Of a DNA stretch of 64,000 nucleotides, positions 1 to 7,871 are shown piece after piece; the first letter of the stretch is position 1, and every line of letters begins with the position of its first letter. The position numbers and the translations under genes are program-made. Source of the DNA: Pseudorhodobacter sp. PARRP1 (lineage in GTDB: Bacteria > Pseudomonadota > Alphaproteobacteria > Rhodobacterales > Rhodobacteraceae); assembly GCA_002256245.1 (NCBI GenBank), contig NKIU01000003.1:496001-560000 (forward strand), read 5' to 3'. The notes under the pieces are model-generated. The model saw only the letters and a list, made by a program, of their open reading frames with translations, was not told where the DNA came from and searched no databases.

Positions 1-986
1 TTGGCAGCTTCGGCGTCAGCGCCTTTGTCGCCAAATTCGGCCGCGATCACAGCACCATTGCAGACATAGTAGTTAACGTAAGAGGACACAAAATCCGGGC
101 TGTCTACCCGGATGTCATAAGGCTCGGGCAGCGTCACGAGGTCAAGCTTGCGCCCCTCGGCGTCGGTCGCGTTGGCAAGAATGTCACGGGTTTCAAAGGC
201 GGACACCGACCAAGGATCGCTTGGGTCAACCTCTTCCCCCATCTGGATCAGCACCTGTCCGGGCTTCACGAACCGCGCCAAGGCGTCGATGTGGTAGTCG
301 GTGATATCGGCGCCCTTGATGCCCGGCGCCCAGATCATCTTCCGCGCGCCCATCGTGTCCAGAAGCATCGCCTCTACCTCGGCCTTGCTGCCCTTGTTGC
401 GGTTGGGGTTCACCCAACTGCTTTCGTGCGCGATCAGCGTGCCATGGCCGTCGGTTTCCACCCCGCCAGCCTCGCCGACTAGGCCCACATCGAACACCGA
501 AAGGCCCAGCTTTTCGGCCACCCGTGCGGCAATCTGGCCGTCGTTGCCGTGCACCTGCTTGGCCCCCCAGCCATTGAAGTTGAACTGCGTCAGCGCCAGC
601 CCACCCTTGCCATCGACAACAAACGAAGGCCCGCTATCGCGCGCCCAAAGGTCATCGGTGGGGATGTCCCAGAGTTCGACATTGCTGGAGACCCGCTTTC
701 TGATCGCCTTGTGATACTTGGCCGCGGCCAGCATCACGACCGGTTCAAACGCGGCAATCGTGCTGGCTATGTCTGCGATGGTGCCTTGCAGATCAAACAG
801 AAAATCCGGGTCATCATGCACGGCGGGGTTCACCGGCCACTGCATGAAGGTCCGCTCGTGCGGATCGGTTTCTTCGGGATACCAAAAGCCCGAGGGTCCA
901 GCGCCAGCCGCAAAGGCCCCGCGCGGCAAAAGGGACATGCCACCGGCAGCGGCGGCAGAACGAAAGAGGGAGCGGCGGGTCATCAT
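1..986 (-). CDS. agmatine deiminase family protein with Tat signal (partial)
   Basis: The gene reads leftward off the window edge; about 328 N-terminal residues are visible. Family enzymes hydrolyse agmatine to N-carbamoylputrescine with a C-terminal cysteine, which lies outside the window. The protein opens MMTRRSLFRSAAAAGG, a twin-arginine signal, so it should work in the periplasm, unlike usual family members. Substrate-site blocks are present: DDLWARDSGPSF near residue 112 and TDYHID where the common form is TDGHVD. It starts 10 bases after the LuxR-type gene and is probably co-transcribed with it and with the cytoplasmic paralogue. Export and the Gly-to-Tyr change leave the true guanidino substrate uncertain. 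Confidence 0.85.
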   Translation of the reverse strand, partial: MMTRRSLFRSAAAAGGMSLLPRGAFAAGAGPSGFWYPEETDPHERTFMQWPVNPAVHDDPDFLFDLQGTIADIASTIAAFEPVVMLAAAKYHKAIRKRVSSNVELWDIPTDDLWARDSGPSFVVDGKGGLALTQFNFNGWGAKQVHGNDGQIAARVAEKLGLSVFDVGLVGEAGGVETDGHGTLIAHESSWVNPNRNKGSKAEVEAMLLDTMGARKMIWAPGIKGADITDYHIDALARFVKPGQVLIQMGEEVDPSDPWSVSAFETRDILANATDAEGRKLDLVTLPEPYDIRVDSPDFVSSYVNYYVCNGAVIAAEFGDKGADAEAA

Positions 987-996
987 GAACAAGGCC

Positions 997-1314
997 TCAG
1001 TTCAGGTGGATCAAAGGGTCGTCGGTAGAACCATGCGGCGCTGCACAGAGCGCCGCAAGAAAGAGCGAGAACAGCTCTGCCGAAGTCGCAAGACCCAGCT
1101 TGGTATGGATGCGCTTGCGAAACACCTTCACGGTCTCGGGGCTGTTGCCCAGCATCCGCGCGATGACCTTGGACGAATGGCCCTGCAGGATCAACTGCGC
1201 CACCTCGGCCTCGCGCTCTGACAGCCGCGAGGTGCCGAAATGCGCCATTGCGGCCATGACATGCAGTCCCATGCTGCCATGCGCAGTAAAGGCATTGGGG
1301 GGAAGTGCGGTCAT
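997..1314 (-). CDS. small LuxR-type helix-turn-helix regulator
   Basis: This 105-residue protein consists almost only of a GerE/LuxR DNA-binding domain at about residues 30-85, with the typical LSEREAEVAQLILQG start and a recognition helix around SPETVKVFRKRIHTKLG. No receiver or autoinducer domain is attached, so the input signal is not visible. The ATG overlaps the TGA of the upstream agmatine deiminase gene (ATGA), which implies translational coupling, and the exported deiminase follows after 10 bases. A regulator lodged between two deiminase paralogues probably controls guanidine or polyamine metabolism, but its targets are inferred from position only. Confidence 0.8.
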   Translation of the reverse strand: MTALPPNAFTAHGSMGLHVMAAMAHFGTSRLSEREAEVAQLILQGHSSKVIARMLGNSPETVKVFRKRIHTKLGLATSAELFSLFLAALCAAPHGSTDDPLIHLN

Positions 1315-2345
1315 GCGGGCTCCTGCTGGGTGATGCAGTGGATGCCGCCGCCGCCCAGGCAGATGTTGGGGATACGCACGCCGCGGATGCGGTAGGACGG
1401 GAACAACGACTGAAAGATGTCGCGGGCGATGGCGTCGTTGGGCGTGCCGTATTCGGGCATGATGACCCCGCCATTGACGAAATAGCAGTTGACGTAGGAA
1501 CGGCAGAATTTCTCGCCGATGATGCAGCTTTCCTCGGCTTCGGGGATGGTCACCATGCGGATCTCGCGGCCCTGTGCATCGGTCTGACCGCGCAGGGCGT
1601 CGATGTTCGCCTGCTTGATGTGACGCCAGGGATCGGTCGGATCATCTGCCCCTTCGATCAGCACCACGCCGGGGGCCACGAACACCGCGATACCATCGAC
1701 ATGGCCGTCGGTCTCGGTTTCGTCCGCATTGCCGGGCAGCCAGATCACCTTTTCGCCGCCAAGTGTTTCCAAGAGTTCCTGCGTGACATCTTCCCGCGTC
1801 CAGGTCGGGTTGCGGTTGGGGTTCAGAAAACAGGTGTCGGTGGTGATGATGGTGCCTTGGCCATCCACGGTCACGCCGCCACCTTCGGCCAAGAGCGGCG
1901 ATTTGAAGGCCCGCATCCCCTCACGCGCCGCCACCGCTGTGCCAAAGGCTGCGTCCTTGTCAAACGGAGCATATTTGTGCCCCCAGGCGGAAAATGTGAA
2001 CAGGCTGGCGGCCTTGTTGCCTTTTGCGTCCACCACGAAATTCGGCCCGGCGTCGCGGGCCCAACTGTCATCCAACGGCACCTCGAACAGTTCGATCCCG
2101 CTGCCCAGCAGGCTGTGCGCCTCGGCGGCATCCTCAGGACGCACGGCCATACACATCGGCTCGAACTCGGCAATCGCCTGCGCCACCAGGGCATAGTCGC
2201 GCTTGGTCGCCGCCATGTCCGGCCAGACCTCGGCGCGGGTTGGCCACATCATCCATGTGCGCTTGTGGGGGGCGTATTCGGCGGGCATGTGAAACCCAAG
2301 TGATTTCGGGCTGGCGGGGCGCAATGCCGGGTCTTGGCGGGTCAT
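1311..2345 (-). CDS. aguA: agmatine deiminase
   Basis: A 344-residue cytoplasmic enzyme that converts agmatine to N-carbamoylputrescine and ammonia in arginine-to-putrescine metabolism. Conserved blocks are LDDSWARDAGPNF (about residues 91-103), TDGHVDG (about 212-218) and the C-terminal GGGGIHCITQQEP with the nucleophilic cysteine near residue 337. Length fits the family. The chosen ATG has GAGG about six bases upstream; an in-frame ATG 33 bases earlier (2378) lacks that spacing. It is first in a leftward operon with the LuxR-type gene and the Tat-exported paralogue, and is divergent from a LysR gene that may regulate it. Confidence 0.92.
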   Translation of the reverse strand: MTRQDPALRPASPKSLGFHMPAEYAPHKRTWMMWPTRAEVWPDMAATKRDYALVAQAIAEFEPMCMAVRPEDAAEAHSLLGSGIELFEVPLDDSWARDAGPNFVVDAKGNKAASLFTFSAWGHKYAPFDKDAAFGTAVAAREGMRAFKSPLLAEGGGVTVDGQGTIITTDTCFLNPNRNPTWTREDVTQELLETLGGEKVIWLPGNADETETDGHVDGIAVFVAPGVVLIEGADDPTDPWRHIKQANIDALRGQTDAQGREIRMVTIPEAEESCIIGEKFCRSYVNCYFVNGGVIMPEYGTPNDAIARDIFQSLFPSYRIRGVRIPNICLGGGGIHCITQQEPA

Positions 2346-2440
2346 GGAATCCTCGGAGCAAAAGGGTATGGACCGCATGATATGATGAGCATTACACTGG
2401 TCAAAACGCCAATTTCTTATCCATTCAATAGAAATAACTC
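2346..2440. promoter_or_regulatory. divergent promoter region aguA / lysR
   Basis: This 95-base AT-richer gap separates two outward-reading genes and must hold both promoters. LysR proteins usually bind such gaps, but I could not fix one convincing T-N11-A box, so no operator is claimed. Confidence 0.45.
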
Positions 2441-3394
2441 ATGAGCACCTATCGTAACCTGCCCCCGCTCTCGACGCTGATCGGTTTTGAAGCCGCCGCC
2501 CGGCTGCAAAGCTTTTCCCGCGCGGCCGAGGAGTTGAACATCACCCAATCCGCTATCAGCCATCAGGTGCGGGTGCTGGAAGATCACCTTGGCCAGCCTA
2601 TGTTTCGGCGTATCGGGCGGCGTATCGAACTGGTCGATGCCGGGCGCGACTTTCTGATCACCGCGCAATCCGCGCTGGAGGAGCTGCGCCATGGCGTCCG
2701 CCGTCTGAACGCCTATTCCAAGCCGGGATCGGTCATCGTGATGATGCCTGCCGCCCTTGCTTCAGGCTGGTTCCTGCCCTTGTTGGCAGATCTGCGCGAC
2801 ACTCACCCTTGGATCGACCCTTGGGTCCATACCTCGGACCAGACCGAGGTGCCCGAGGAGGCCGAGATCGACATTGTTCTGGGCCCGCGGCCTTGGCCCG
2901 CTGAGGGGGCGCAGTCGCTGCTTTTGGCCGAGGATGCGCTGATCCCTTTGTGTGCGCCGGCGCTTGCGGCCGGTCTGCCGGATGTGCCGGACCGTCAAAG
3001 GCTTGATGCCGCGCCGCTGTTGCATGACGAGACGCTGAACGACTGGCAATCGTGGTTCACGGCCGCGGGCTCTGCCCGGACCGAGTTCTCGCGGGGCTAC
3101 AATTTCTCGGACACGGGCCAGATGCTGCAAGCGGCGGAACTTGGCCTTGGGGTTTGTCTGGCAACGGCGCGCGAGGCTGATCGGGCCCTGAGGGATGGCC
3201 ACCTGGTGCAGGCCTGCCAGTCCGCTCTGACGAAGACCGTGCCGCTCTACATGTCCTGCTGGACCCGCAACTTCACGCGACCGCCTGTCCAGGCACTTTG
3301 GGATTGGCTGCGATTGAGGAGCGATCCAGAGGGCCGGCAAACACAGCAGGGCAACCGTTTGACCACTGCGAATTCAGAGACGCCGGTGAAATAG
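2441..3394 (+). CDS. LysR family transcriptional regulator (GcvA-like)
   Basis: A 317-residue LysR-type regulator. The N-terminal winged HTH covers about residues 8-66, with FEAAARLQSFSRAAEELN and ITQSAISHQVRVLEDHLG as the recognition region and LFRR-type wing (MFRRIGRRIELVDAG). The remainder is a LysR substrate-binding domain that should sense a small effector. It is divergent from the agmatine deiminase operon, the usual arrangement for a LysR activator and its target, so control of that operon is likely but inferred. The C-terminal tail runs close to a decayed mobile element that begins just downstream. Confidence 0.88.
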   Translation: MSTYRNLPPLSTLIGFEAAARLQSFSRAAEELNITQSAISHQVRVLEDHLGQPMFRRIGRRIELVDAGRDFLITAQSALEELRHGVRRLNAYSKPGSVIVMMPAALASGWFLPLLADLRDTHPWIDPWVHTSDQTEVPEEAEIDIVLGPRPWPAEGAQSLLLAEDALIPLCAPALAAGLPDVPDRQRLDAAPLLHDETLNDWQSWFTAAGSARTEFSRGYNFSDTGQMLQAAELGLGVCLATAREADRALRDGHLVQACQSALTKTVPLYMSCWTRNFTRPPVQALWDWLRLRSDPEGRQTQQGNRLTTANSETPVK

Positions 3395-3428
3395 GCTGAT
3401 GTGCTTTCCCACGATCGACGATAGATGG

Positions 3429-3710
3429 CTATGCACCTTCCGCGCGGATCCACATGTCGCGCGGGTTCACGACCCGACGCTGCTTCAGCTTGAACGATAC
3501 CTTTGCGAAAACATTGTTGCCGATGTATTTTTCATTGGTCAGCACCTGATGGACGATCGCCCGCGCCCAGAGGCGGTCAAGGTCGGTGCGGTGCCCTTCG
3601 GCATTCAGTATCTCCGCGATTTCTCTTCCTATCACGTCGAGTTGGTTCTCGGTGGAGTATTTCTGGTGATCGGTCGACATCCGGACATAGACGACCTCTG
3701 GCACATCCAT
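3429..3710 (-). pseudogene. decayed large serine recombinase
   Basis: The 93-codon frame joins two distant parts of one family. It begins with the N-terminal resolvase motif YVRMSTDHQKYSTENQLDVI, which holds the catalytic-serine region, and after about 25 residues jumps into the Recombinase domain (VLTNEKYIGNNVFAKVS, NPRDMWIRAEGA). Most of the catalytic domain and linker is missing, which indicates an internal deletion. An in-frame TAG at 3429-3431 ends the frame, yet the codons beyond it still read PSIVDR, typical of the intact protein, so the stop is a later lesion. The protein cannot be a working recombinase. Intact family members run to about 500 residues or more. Confidence 0.8.
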
Positions 3711-3855
3711 CTCTGGCGCGCTCTCGCTCTTGCCCGAATTGGTCACCAATCGACCGCTCACACATCCATCTCCACGGTATCTCTGGCAAATCCATCCGAA
3801 CCGCCTGAAGCCAGGGCTGAATCCCTCGCATGCATTAAAATAGAGGGAGGTCGGA

Positions 3856-4254
3856 ATGTCGTTTCCGAAAAAGGGCAAGTTCTTTCCGAAGACAAACGGG
3901 TATGTTGGCAACGGCCAGCACGCGCCAGACAAAGTGTTTGCCGTCGAGATCGCGGCAGCGCTTCGCAGATCCCTTGGGGACAGCAACGCGGGTGCGAAGG
4001 TCGTCGCGTCCTGGACCGGGGCGAACGAGAAGACGGTGAAGAACTGGTTCGCTGGCAAATACGGCCCCAGCGGCGAACACCTCGTCTCGCTGGTCAGGCA
4101 CTCCGATGAGGCGCTGGGGACGTTGCTCGCGCTGGCGGGACGGCAGGACCTGATGGCGGCCGTGAAGCTCGCCGCCGCGGAGCAGGCGATTGAGGACCTT
4201 CTGACGGCTGTGCGCCAGTTGGGCGCGCGCGGTAAGGACGGCCTGTCAGAATAG
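3856..4254 (+). CDS. recombinase-associated small HTH protein
   Basis: A 132-residue protein preceded by a strong AGGGAGG ribosome site. The central part, AKVVASWTGANEKTVKNWFAG followed by GPSGEHLVSLVRHSDE, looks like a helix-turn-helix of the kind found next to serine recombinases in alphaproteobacterial mobile elements. I recognise the type from that setting but know no established function; a control or accessory role in element mobility is an inference. It faces away from the decayed recombinase at 3429-3710, and its own frame is intact. Confidence 0.6.
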   Translation: MSFPKKGKFFPKTNGYVGNGQHAPDKVFAVEIAAALRRSLGDSNAGAKVVASWTGANEKTVKNWFAGKYGPSGEHLVSLVRHSDEALGTLLALAGRQDLMAAVKLAAAEQAIEDLLTAVRQLGARGKDGLSE

Positions 4255-4935
4255 TACCGAGTAACTGTCCGCCTGTAATGCGCAGGATTTCGCGGTGATC
4301 TCGTGCCGAAGTCACTGGCACGGGAGAGAGTTGTGCGTCTGCCGCACTCCCTCCGCCAAATACCATTGAAATCATTTATTAATTCACTGATCCCATCGGT
4401 CTCCCGCCCTCACATTGACCCAGCTTGCAATCTCGCCTTACCTGCACCGATGCAGGCGGGCTGGCGATGCTCTGGTTTGGCGCGACGCGGCGGCCCGTCT
4501 GTCTATCCGTTGCGCACTCAGTGACGCGTTTTCCCATCTTTTGCCGGGCGTGAATTTGCGCGAAGAAATGCCGGGAAACATAATGAAACCAGAGGATTAA
4601 GGAGCGGTTTAGAACCGACTGCCAACGGTGATTGATATGCCGCACTTATGCGCGCCAAGGGCGCAGGCGCGTTGATCTGGGGGCTGGTTTCCTCGTCGGG
4701 ATGCAGGCGATTTCAACCGGTTCGTGCGCCTGTGTCTGTGGAAAACGCCGGGCGGCAGGTTACGCGCTTGGGGTGTTCTTGCCGCGTTGTTTGATCACTT
4801 TGCGCAAGAAATACTCCGGCAACTTCACGCAATGAGCGCATGTGGCCCCAAGCATTGTCAAGCGAATTTCGCTGCACCTTGGGCGTTGGGGGAAGGCTGA
4901 TTTATGTAAATCTGCCATCTAACCATGAAGTTATT
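4255..4935. other. 681-base gene-poor stretch next to tRNA-Tyr
   Basis: No frame here has family motifs or a good ribosome site; the best candidate (4632-4835, 67 codons, Cys-rich and basic) is unsupported. The stretch is probably left over from the mobile element on its left. I looked for a repeat of the tRNA 3' end and saw none. Confidence 0.5.
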
Positions 4936-5019
4936 TGGTGGGCGATCTTGGAATCGAACCAAGCATGAGTCGCCTCGGCGGAGTTACAGTCCGCTGCCGC
5001 ACCTTGCAGCATATCGCCC
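4936..5019 (-). tRNA. tRNA-Tyr (anticodon GTA)
   Basis: Read on the minus strand, the 84 bases fold as a class II tRNA. The acceptor is GGGCGAT/ATCGCCC followed by discriminator A and an encoded CCA. The D stem is GCTG/CGGC, the anticodon stem GCGGA/TCCGC around loop CTGTAAC, the variable arm has a GAG/CTC stem, and the T arm is CTTGG-TTCGATT-CCAAG. The GTA anticodon and long variable arm both fit bacterial tyrosine tRNA. The 3' end faces the decayed element. Confidence 0.93.
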
Positions 5020-5161
5020 ACTGCGGCGGTGATTACCGAAGCCCGCCGGGGGCGTCAAGGGTGGATCGCCGGGTTATCTTCGGATTTTTCAAAGCTTTCG
5101 CCTTGCACCCAAACCCGCCAGCCCGCATTGTCTGGGCCGCATGATATGGGGCTGAAACGCG

Positions 5162-5947
5162 ATGTCGGGTGACAAAAAACCGTCCTGGGTGGTGGATAAA
5201 GAACGCAATCGCCGGGCCGAGGCGCGCGAGACCGTCTGGCTGTTCGGCCTGCACGCGGTGCGCGATGCGTTGATGAACCCAAGCCGCGAGAAAATCCGGC
5301 TGGTTGTCACCAAGAACGCGCTCGACAAGCTGGAAGAGGCGGTTGCGTTCTCGGGGATGGCGCCTGAATTGTCCGATCCGCGGCATTTCTCGGTGCCGAT
5401 CGACGAAGGTTCGGTGCATCAGGGGGCGGCGCTTGAGGTCAAGGCGCTGAACTGGGGCAAGCTTGCGGATGTGGCGATTTCGGGGGCGGGTGAGCCGCTG
5501 ATCGTGCTGTTGGACCGTGTGACTGACCCGCATAACGTCGGCGCGATCCTGCGCTCTGCCGAGGTGTTTGGCGCGCGTGCCGTGGTCGCACCGCGCCACC
5601 ATTCGGCGCCCGAAACCGGGGCGCTCGCGAAAACCGCCAGTGGCGCGCTGGAGCGCCAGCCCTATTTGAAGGTCACCAATCTGGCCGAGGCGATGGTCGA
5701 ATTGAAGGCGATGGGCTACACGTTGATCGGGCTGGATGGCGATGGCACGGTCGAGCTTTCGGCCGCCATGGCGCAGGTGGGCAAGCGCCCTGTGGCGTTG
5801 GTTTTGGGTGCCGAAGGCCCCGGTCTGCGCGATAAAACCCGTGAAACCTGCGATGTGATCGCCCGCATTCCGTTTGTGGGTGAGTTTGGCAGCCTGAACG
5901 TGTCGAACGCGGCAGCGGTGGGTCTTTACGCGGCGGCGACTCGCTAA
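5162..5947 (+). CDS. rlmB: 23S rRNA (guanosine-2'-O-)-methyltransferase RlmB
   Basis: A 261-residue SpoU-family (SPOUT) methyltransferase that 2'-O-methylates G2251 in the 23S rRNA peptidyl-transferase loop. The three SpoU motifs are present: TDPHNVGAILRSAE (residues 121-134), LVLGAEGPGLR (213-223) and IPFVGEFGSLNVSNAAAV (236-253), which together form the trefoil-knot SAM site. An N-terminal substrate-binding domain (FGLHAVRDAL) precedes the catalytic part. Length is normal. It stands alone beside tRNA-Tyr, and a GC-rich hairpin follows the stop codon. Confidence 0.93.
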   Translation: MSGDKKPSWVVDKERNRRAEARETVWLFGLHAVRDALMNPSREKIRLVVTKNALDKLEEAVAFSGMAPELSDPRHFSVPIDEGSVHQGAALEVKALNWGKLADVAISGAGEPLIVLLDRVTDPHNVGAILRSAEVFGARAVVAPRHHSAPETGALAKTASGALERQPYLKVTNLAEAMVELKAMGYTLIGLDGDGTVELSAAMAQVGKRPVALVLGAEGPGLRDKTRETCDVIARIPFVGEFGSLNVSNAAAVGLYAAATR

Positions 5948-5973
5948 AGCCTCGCCAAGGCTTTTCACCTGTT

Positions 5974-6007
5974 CCTAAATATCCTGGGGGTTTGGGGGCT
6001 AGCCCCC
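5974..6007. repeat. intergenic repeat remnant with GGGGGCTAGCCCCC palindrome
   Basis: CTAAATATCC followed by a G-rich tract and a perfect 14-base palindrome (5994-6007) lies about 27 bases after rlmB. CTAAATATCC matches one end of the family seen at 14149, 21807 and 57723. It may end rlmB transcripts, though no T run follows. Confidence 0.5.
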
Positions 6008-6147
6008 AATTCCACCGCAAGCTTGCCGCAGGTGCAGCATCACAAAATCGCGACCGGCTCTTAAATTCCCACTTGTGGCATCCATATCATAGTGACGCGA
6101 GCCGGAACTCTCGCGTTGCCTGTTTACTGTCCCTCGTTCCACACCTT

Positions 6148-6191
6148 GACGTCCGGCTCGCGGGTTGATCCTGTGCCCCGGACGTCTTTTT
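6148..6191 (+). terminator. rho-independent terminator upstream of the CoA-binding gene
   Basis: GACGTCCGG (6148-6156) pairs perfectly with CCGGACGTC (6178-6186) around a 21-base loop, followed by five T. It lies about 200 bases after rlmB and 43 bases before the next gene, so it ends either a long rlmB 3' region or a short separate transcript. Confidence 0.65.
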
Positions 6192-6234
6192 ATGTGCCCC
6201 CTTCCACCGCCGCCAGTTTGACCCGAGGCTTGCC

Positions 6235-6669
6235 ATGCACACCAACACCGATGCCGAAATCCGCGCCATTCTCGAACGCGCCCGCACCATTGCGGTCGTT
6301 GGCTGGTCGCCAAAGCCCGACCGCCCCAGCCATGGTGTCGCGCGCTATCTGGCGCAGCAGGGCTACCGCGTGATTCCGGTCAATCCGGGGCAGGCGGGGC
6401 AGGTGGCGTTGGGTGAAGTGGTGCGCGCCAGCCTGTCCGAGATCGAGGGCGGCGTTGATATGGTTGACATTTTCCGCCGATCAGAAGAAGCGGGGGCCGT
6501 GGTGGATGAGGCGTTGGCGGCGTTTCCAGGGCTGCAAGCGGTGTGGATGCAGCTTGGTGTGACAGATGAGGCTGCGGCGCAGCGGGCGGCTGATCGGGGC
6601 GTGGCTGCGGTGATGAACCGCTGCCCTGCGATTGAAATTCCCCGCCTTGGGATTGTTCGCAAGGCTTGA
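6235..6669 (+). CDS. CoA-binding protein (YccU-like)
   Basis: A 144-residue single-domain protein of the CoA-binding family, a Rossmann fold related to the nucleotide-binding part of succinyl-CoA synthetase. The opening AVVGWSPKPDRPSHGVARYL carries the loop that replaces the usual glycine-rich turn, and GYRVIPVNPG and VDIFRR follow at the expected spacing. Family members such as E. coli YccU bind CoA in the cytoplasm, but their role is not established. It has its own upstream terminator and appears monocistronic; the next genes are on the other strand. Confidence 0.88.
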   Translation: MHTNTDAEIRAILERARTIAVVGWSPKPDRPSHGVARYLAQQGYRVIPVNPGQAGQVALGEVVRASLSEIEGGVDMVDIFRRSEEAGAVVDEALAAFPGLQAVWMQLGVTDEAAAQRAADRGVAAVMNRCPAIEIPRLGIVRKA

Positions 6670-6708
6670 TCGGCGGCAGGTGCCTGTTGACCAGCGATTG
6701 ATACTAGA

Positions 6709-6945
6709 TCACCGGGCGCCAGCGTCGCGCGCAGCACATCGCTTGCAGCGGCGATAGCCGCAGGCCTCGGCCGCGGCGATGTTTTCAAAAATCCGCAGGT
6801 TTTGCCGCAGCGGCGGGCGCGACGGGCAGCCGAAATCGCAACAGATGCCTGTGCTTGTCACGCCATAGACGCCAGCGCGTGCGGCCCTTGCCAGCAGATC
6901 CTGCCAATCCTGATCTGTAGGCGCGCGGCCCCCCGTCACAGCCAT
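6709..6945 (-). CDS. stand-alone Ada-type metal-binding domain protein
   Basis: A 78-residue protein that is only the N-terminal zinc domain of Ada. GVYGVTSTGICCDFGCPSR and GYRRCKRC supply four cysteines at the Ada spacing. In Ada one of these cysteines accepts the methyl group from DNA methylphosphotriesters, so a similar small repair or sensing role is plausible, but the DNA-binding and methylguanine-repair domains are absent. Its ATG overlaps the end of the EamA transporter gene by ten bases, which suggests translational coupling. An unusual zinc-finger protein is the alternative. Confidence 0.8.
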   Translation of the reverse strand: MAVTGGRAPTDQDWQDLLARAARAGVYGVTSTGICCDFGCPSRPPLRQNLRIFENIAAAEACGYRRCKRCAARDAGAR

Positions 6946-7808
6946 TTCAACACCCGTCCATCCAGCGCCACCAATCCCAAGGCGATCAGGCCAAACCCGG
7001 CAAGCTGGCGGGCCACAATCGGCTCGGCCAGAAATACAGCGCCCAGCAGGCAGGCTGAAACCGGCACAAGAAACGTCACCAACAAAAGGTTACTTGGCCC
7101 GGCTGATGCCAGCAGGCGGAAGTAGATCAGATAGGCCAAGGCGGTGGAAAACGCGGCAATCGCCAGCACCGCGGCGATCACCTCCAGCGGCGGCAAGGCC
7201 AGATGCCACGGCTGATCAACCACCAGCCACAAAGGCAACAACAGCGCCGTCGCCGAGGCCACTTGCCCAAAGGCGGTGGCGAGTGGCGCCACATCAAGGG
7301 CGCGAAACCGCCGCCCCCAGACCCCCGCCAAGCCATAGGAAAACGCAGCCCCAAGGCAGGCAAGGCTGGCCCAGACATCGCCAAGTGCCGCACCGCCCAT
7401 CATCACCACCACTCCGGCAAAGCCGCAGGCCAGTCCCGCCAGCTTTGGCAGCGTGATCTTTTCGTCGGTCAGCAGATGCGCCAGCACCACCCCCCACAGC
7501 GGCGTGGTGGCGTTCAGGATCGAGGCCATGCCGCCGGAAATCCGCCCCTGTGCCAGCACGAACAGCGTAAACGGCACCGCGTTGTTCAAAAGCCCCATCC
7601 CCAGCAGCGCCCGCCACACCCGCGCGCCGCGCGGAAACGCCGTGCCGCTGATCCACAAAGCCAGCGCCAGAAACCCCGCGCCCAAACCTACACGCGCCCA
7701 GACCACGCTGAGCGTCGGTAGGCCGCGCAACGCCACCGCCACAAAGAAAAACGAGCCGCCCCACAAAAGGGACAGGCTCGCCAGACGTATCCAATCTTTA
7801 CCCGACAT
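6936..7808 (-). CDS. EamA/DMT-superfamily transporter
   Basis: A 290-residue integral membrane protein with about ten hydrophobic segments in two repeated EamA halves. Typical features are the opening WGGSFFFVAVALRGLP and the repeat-end motif FSTALAYLIYF. The family exports amino acids, metabolites or related small molecules across the inner membrane; the substrate cannot be read from sequence. It overlaps the Ada-domain gene by ten bases on its 3' side. Upstream lies a DUF2147 gene on the same strand after a 63-base gap, which need not be in the same transcript. Confidence 0.88.
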   Translation of the reverse strand: MSGKDWIRLASLSLLWGGSFFFVAVALRGLPTLSVVWARVGLGAGFLALALWISGTAFPRGARVWRALLGMGLLNNAVPFTLFVLAQGRISGGMASILNATTPLWGVVLAHLLTDEKITLPKLAGLACGFAGVVVMMGGAALGDVWASLACLGAAFSYGLAGVWGRRFRALDVAPLATAFGQVASATALLLPLWLVVDQPWHLALPPLEVIAAVLAIAAFSTALAYLIYFRLLASAGPSNLLLVTFLVPVSACLLGAVFLAEPIVARQLAGFGLIALGLVALDGRVLKWL

Positions 7809-7871
7809 CGGCGGCTCCTGCTGTGGCCGCCAGATAAACCGGGTCGCCCGGCAAAGGCGACCCGGATTGTG

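Noticed and set aside
3429-4058. Treating the whole 209-codon minus-strand frame as one gene
   Set aside because: Only the last 93 codons match recombinases; the rest is antisense to the intact HTH gene.
4632-4835. 67-codon frame left of tRNA-Tyr
   Set aside because: No ribosome site, no family resemblance, and composition like the surrounding non-coding sequence.
4936-5019. tRNA-Tyr as the attachment site of the decayed element
   Set aside because: No direct repeat of the tRNA 3' end was found to the left, and the relic is a serine recombinase, a class that does not usually target tRNA genes.
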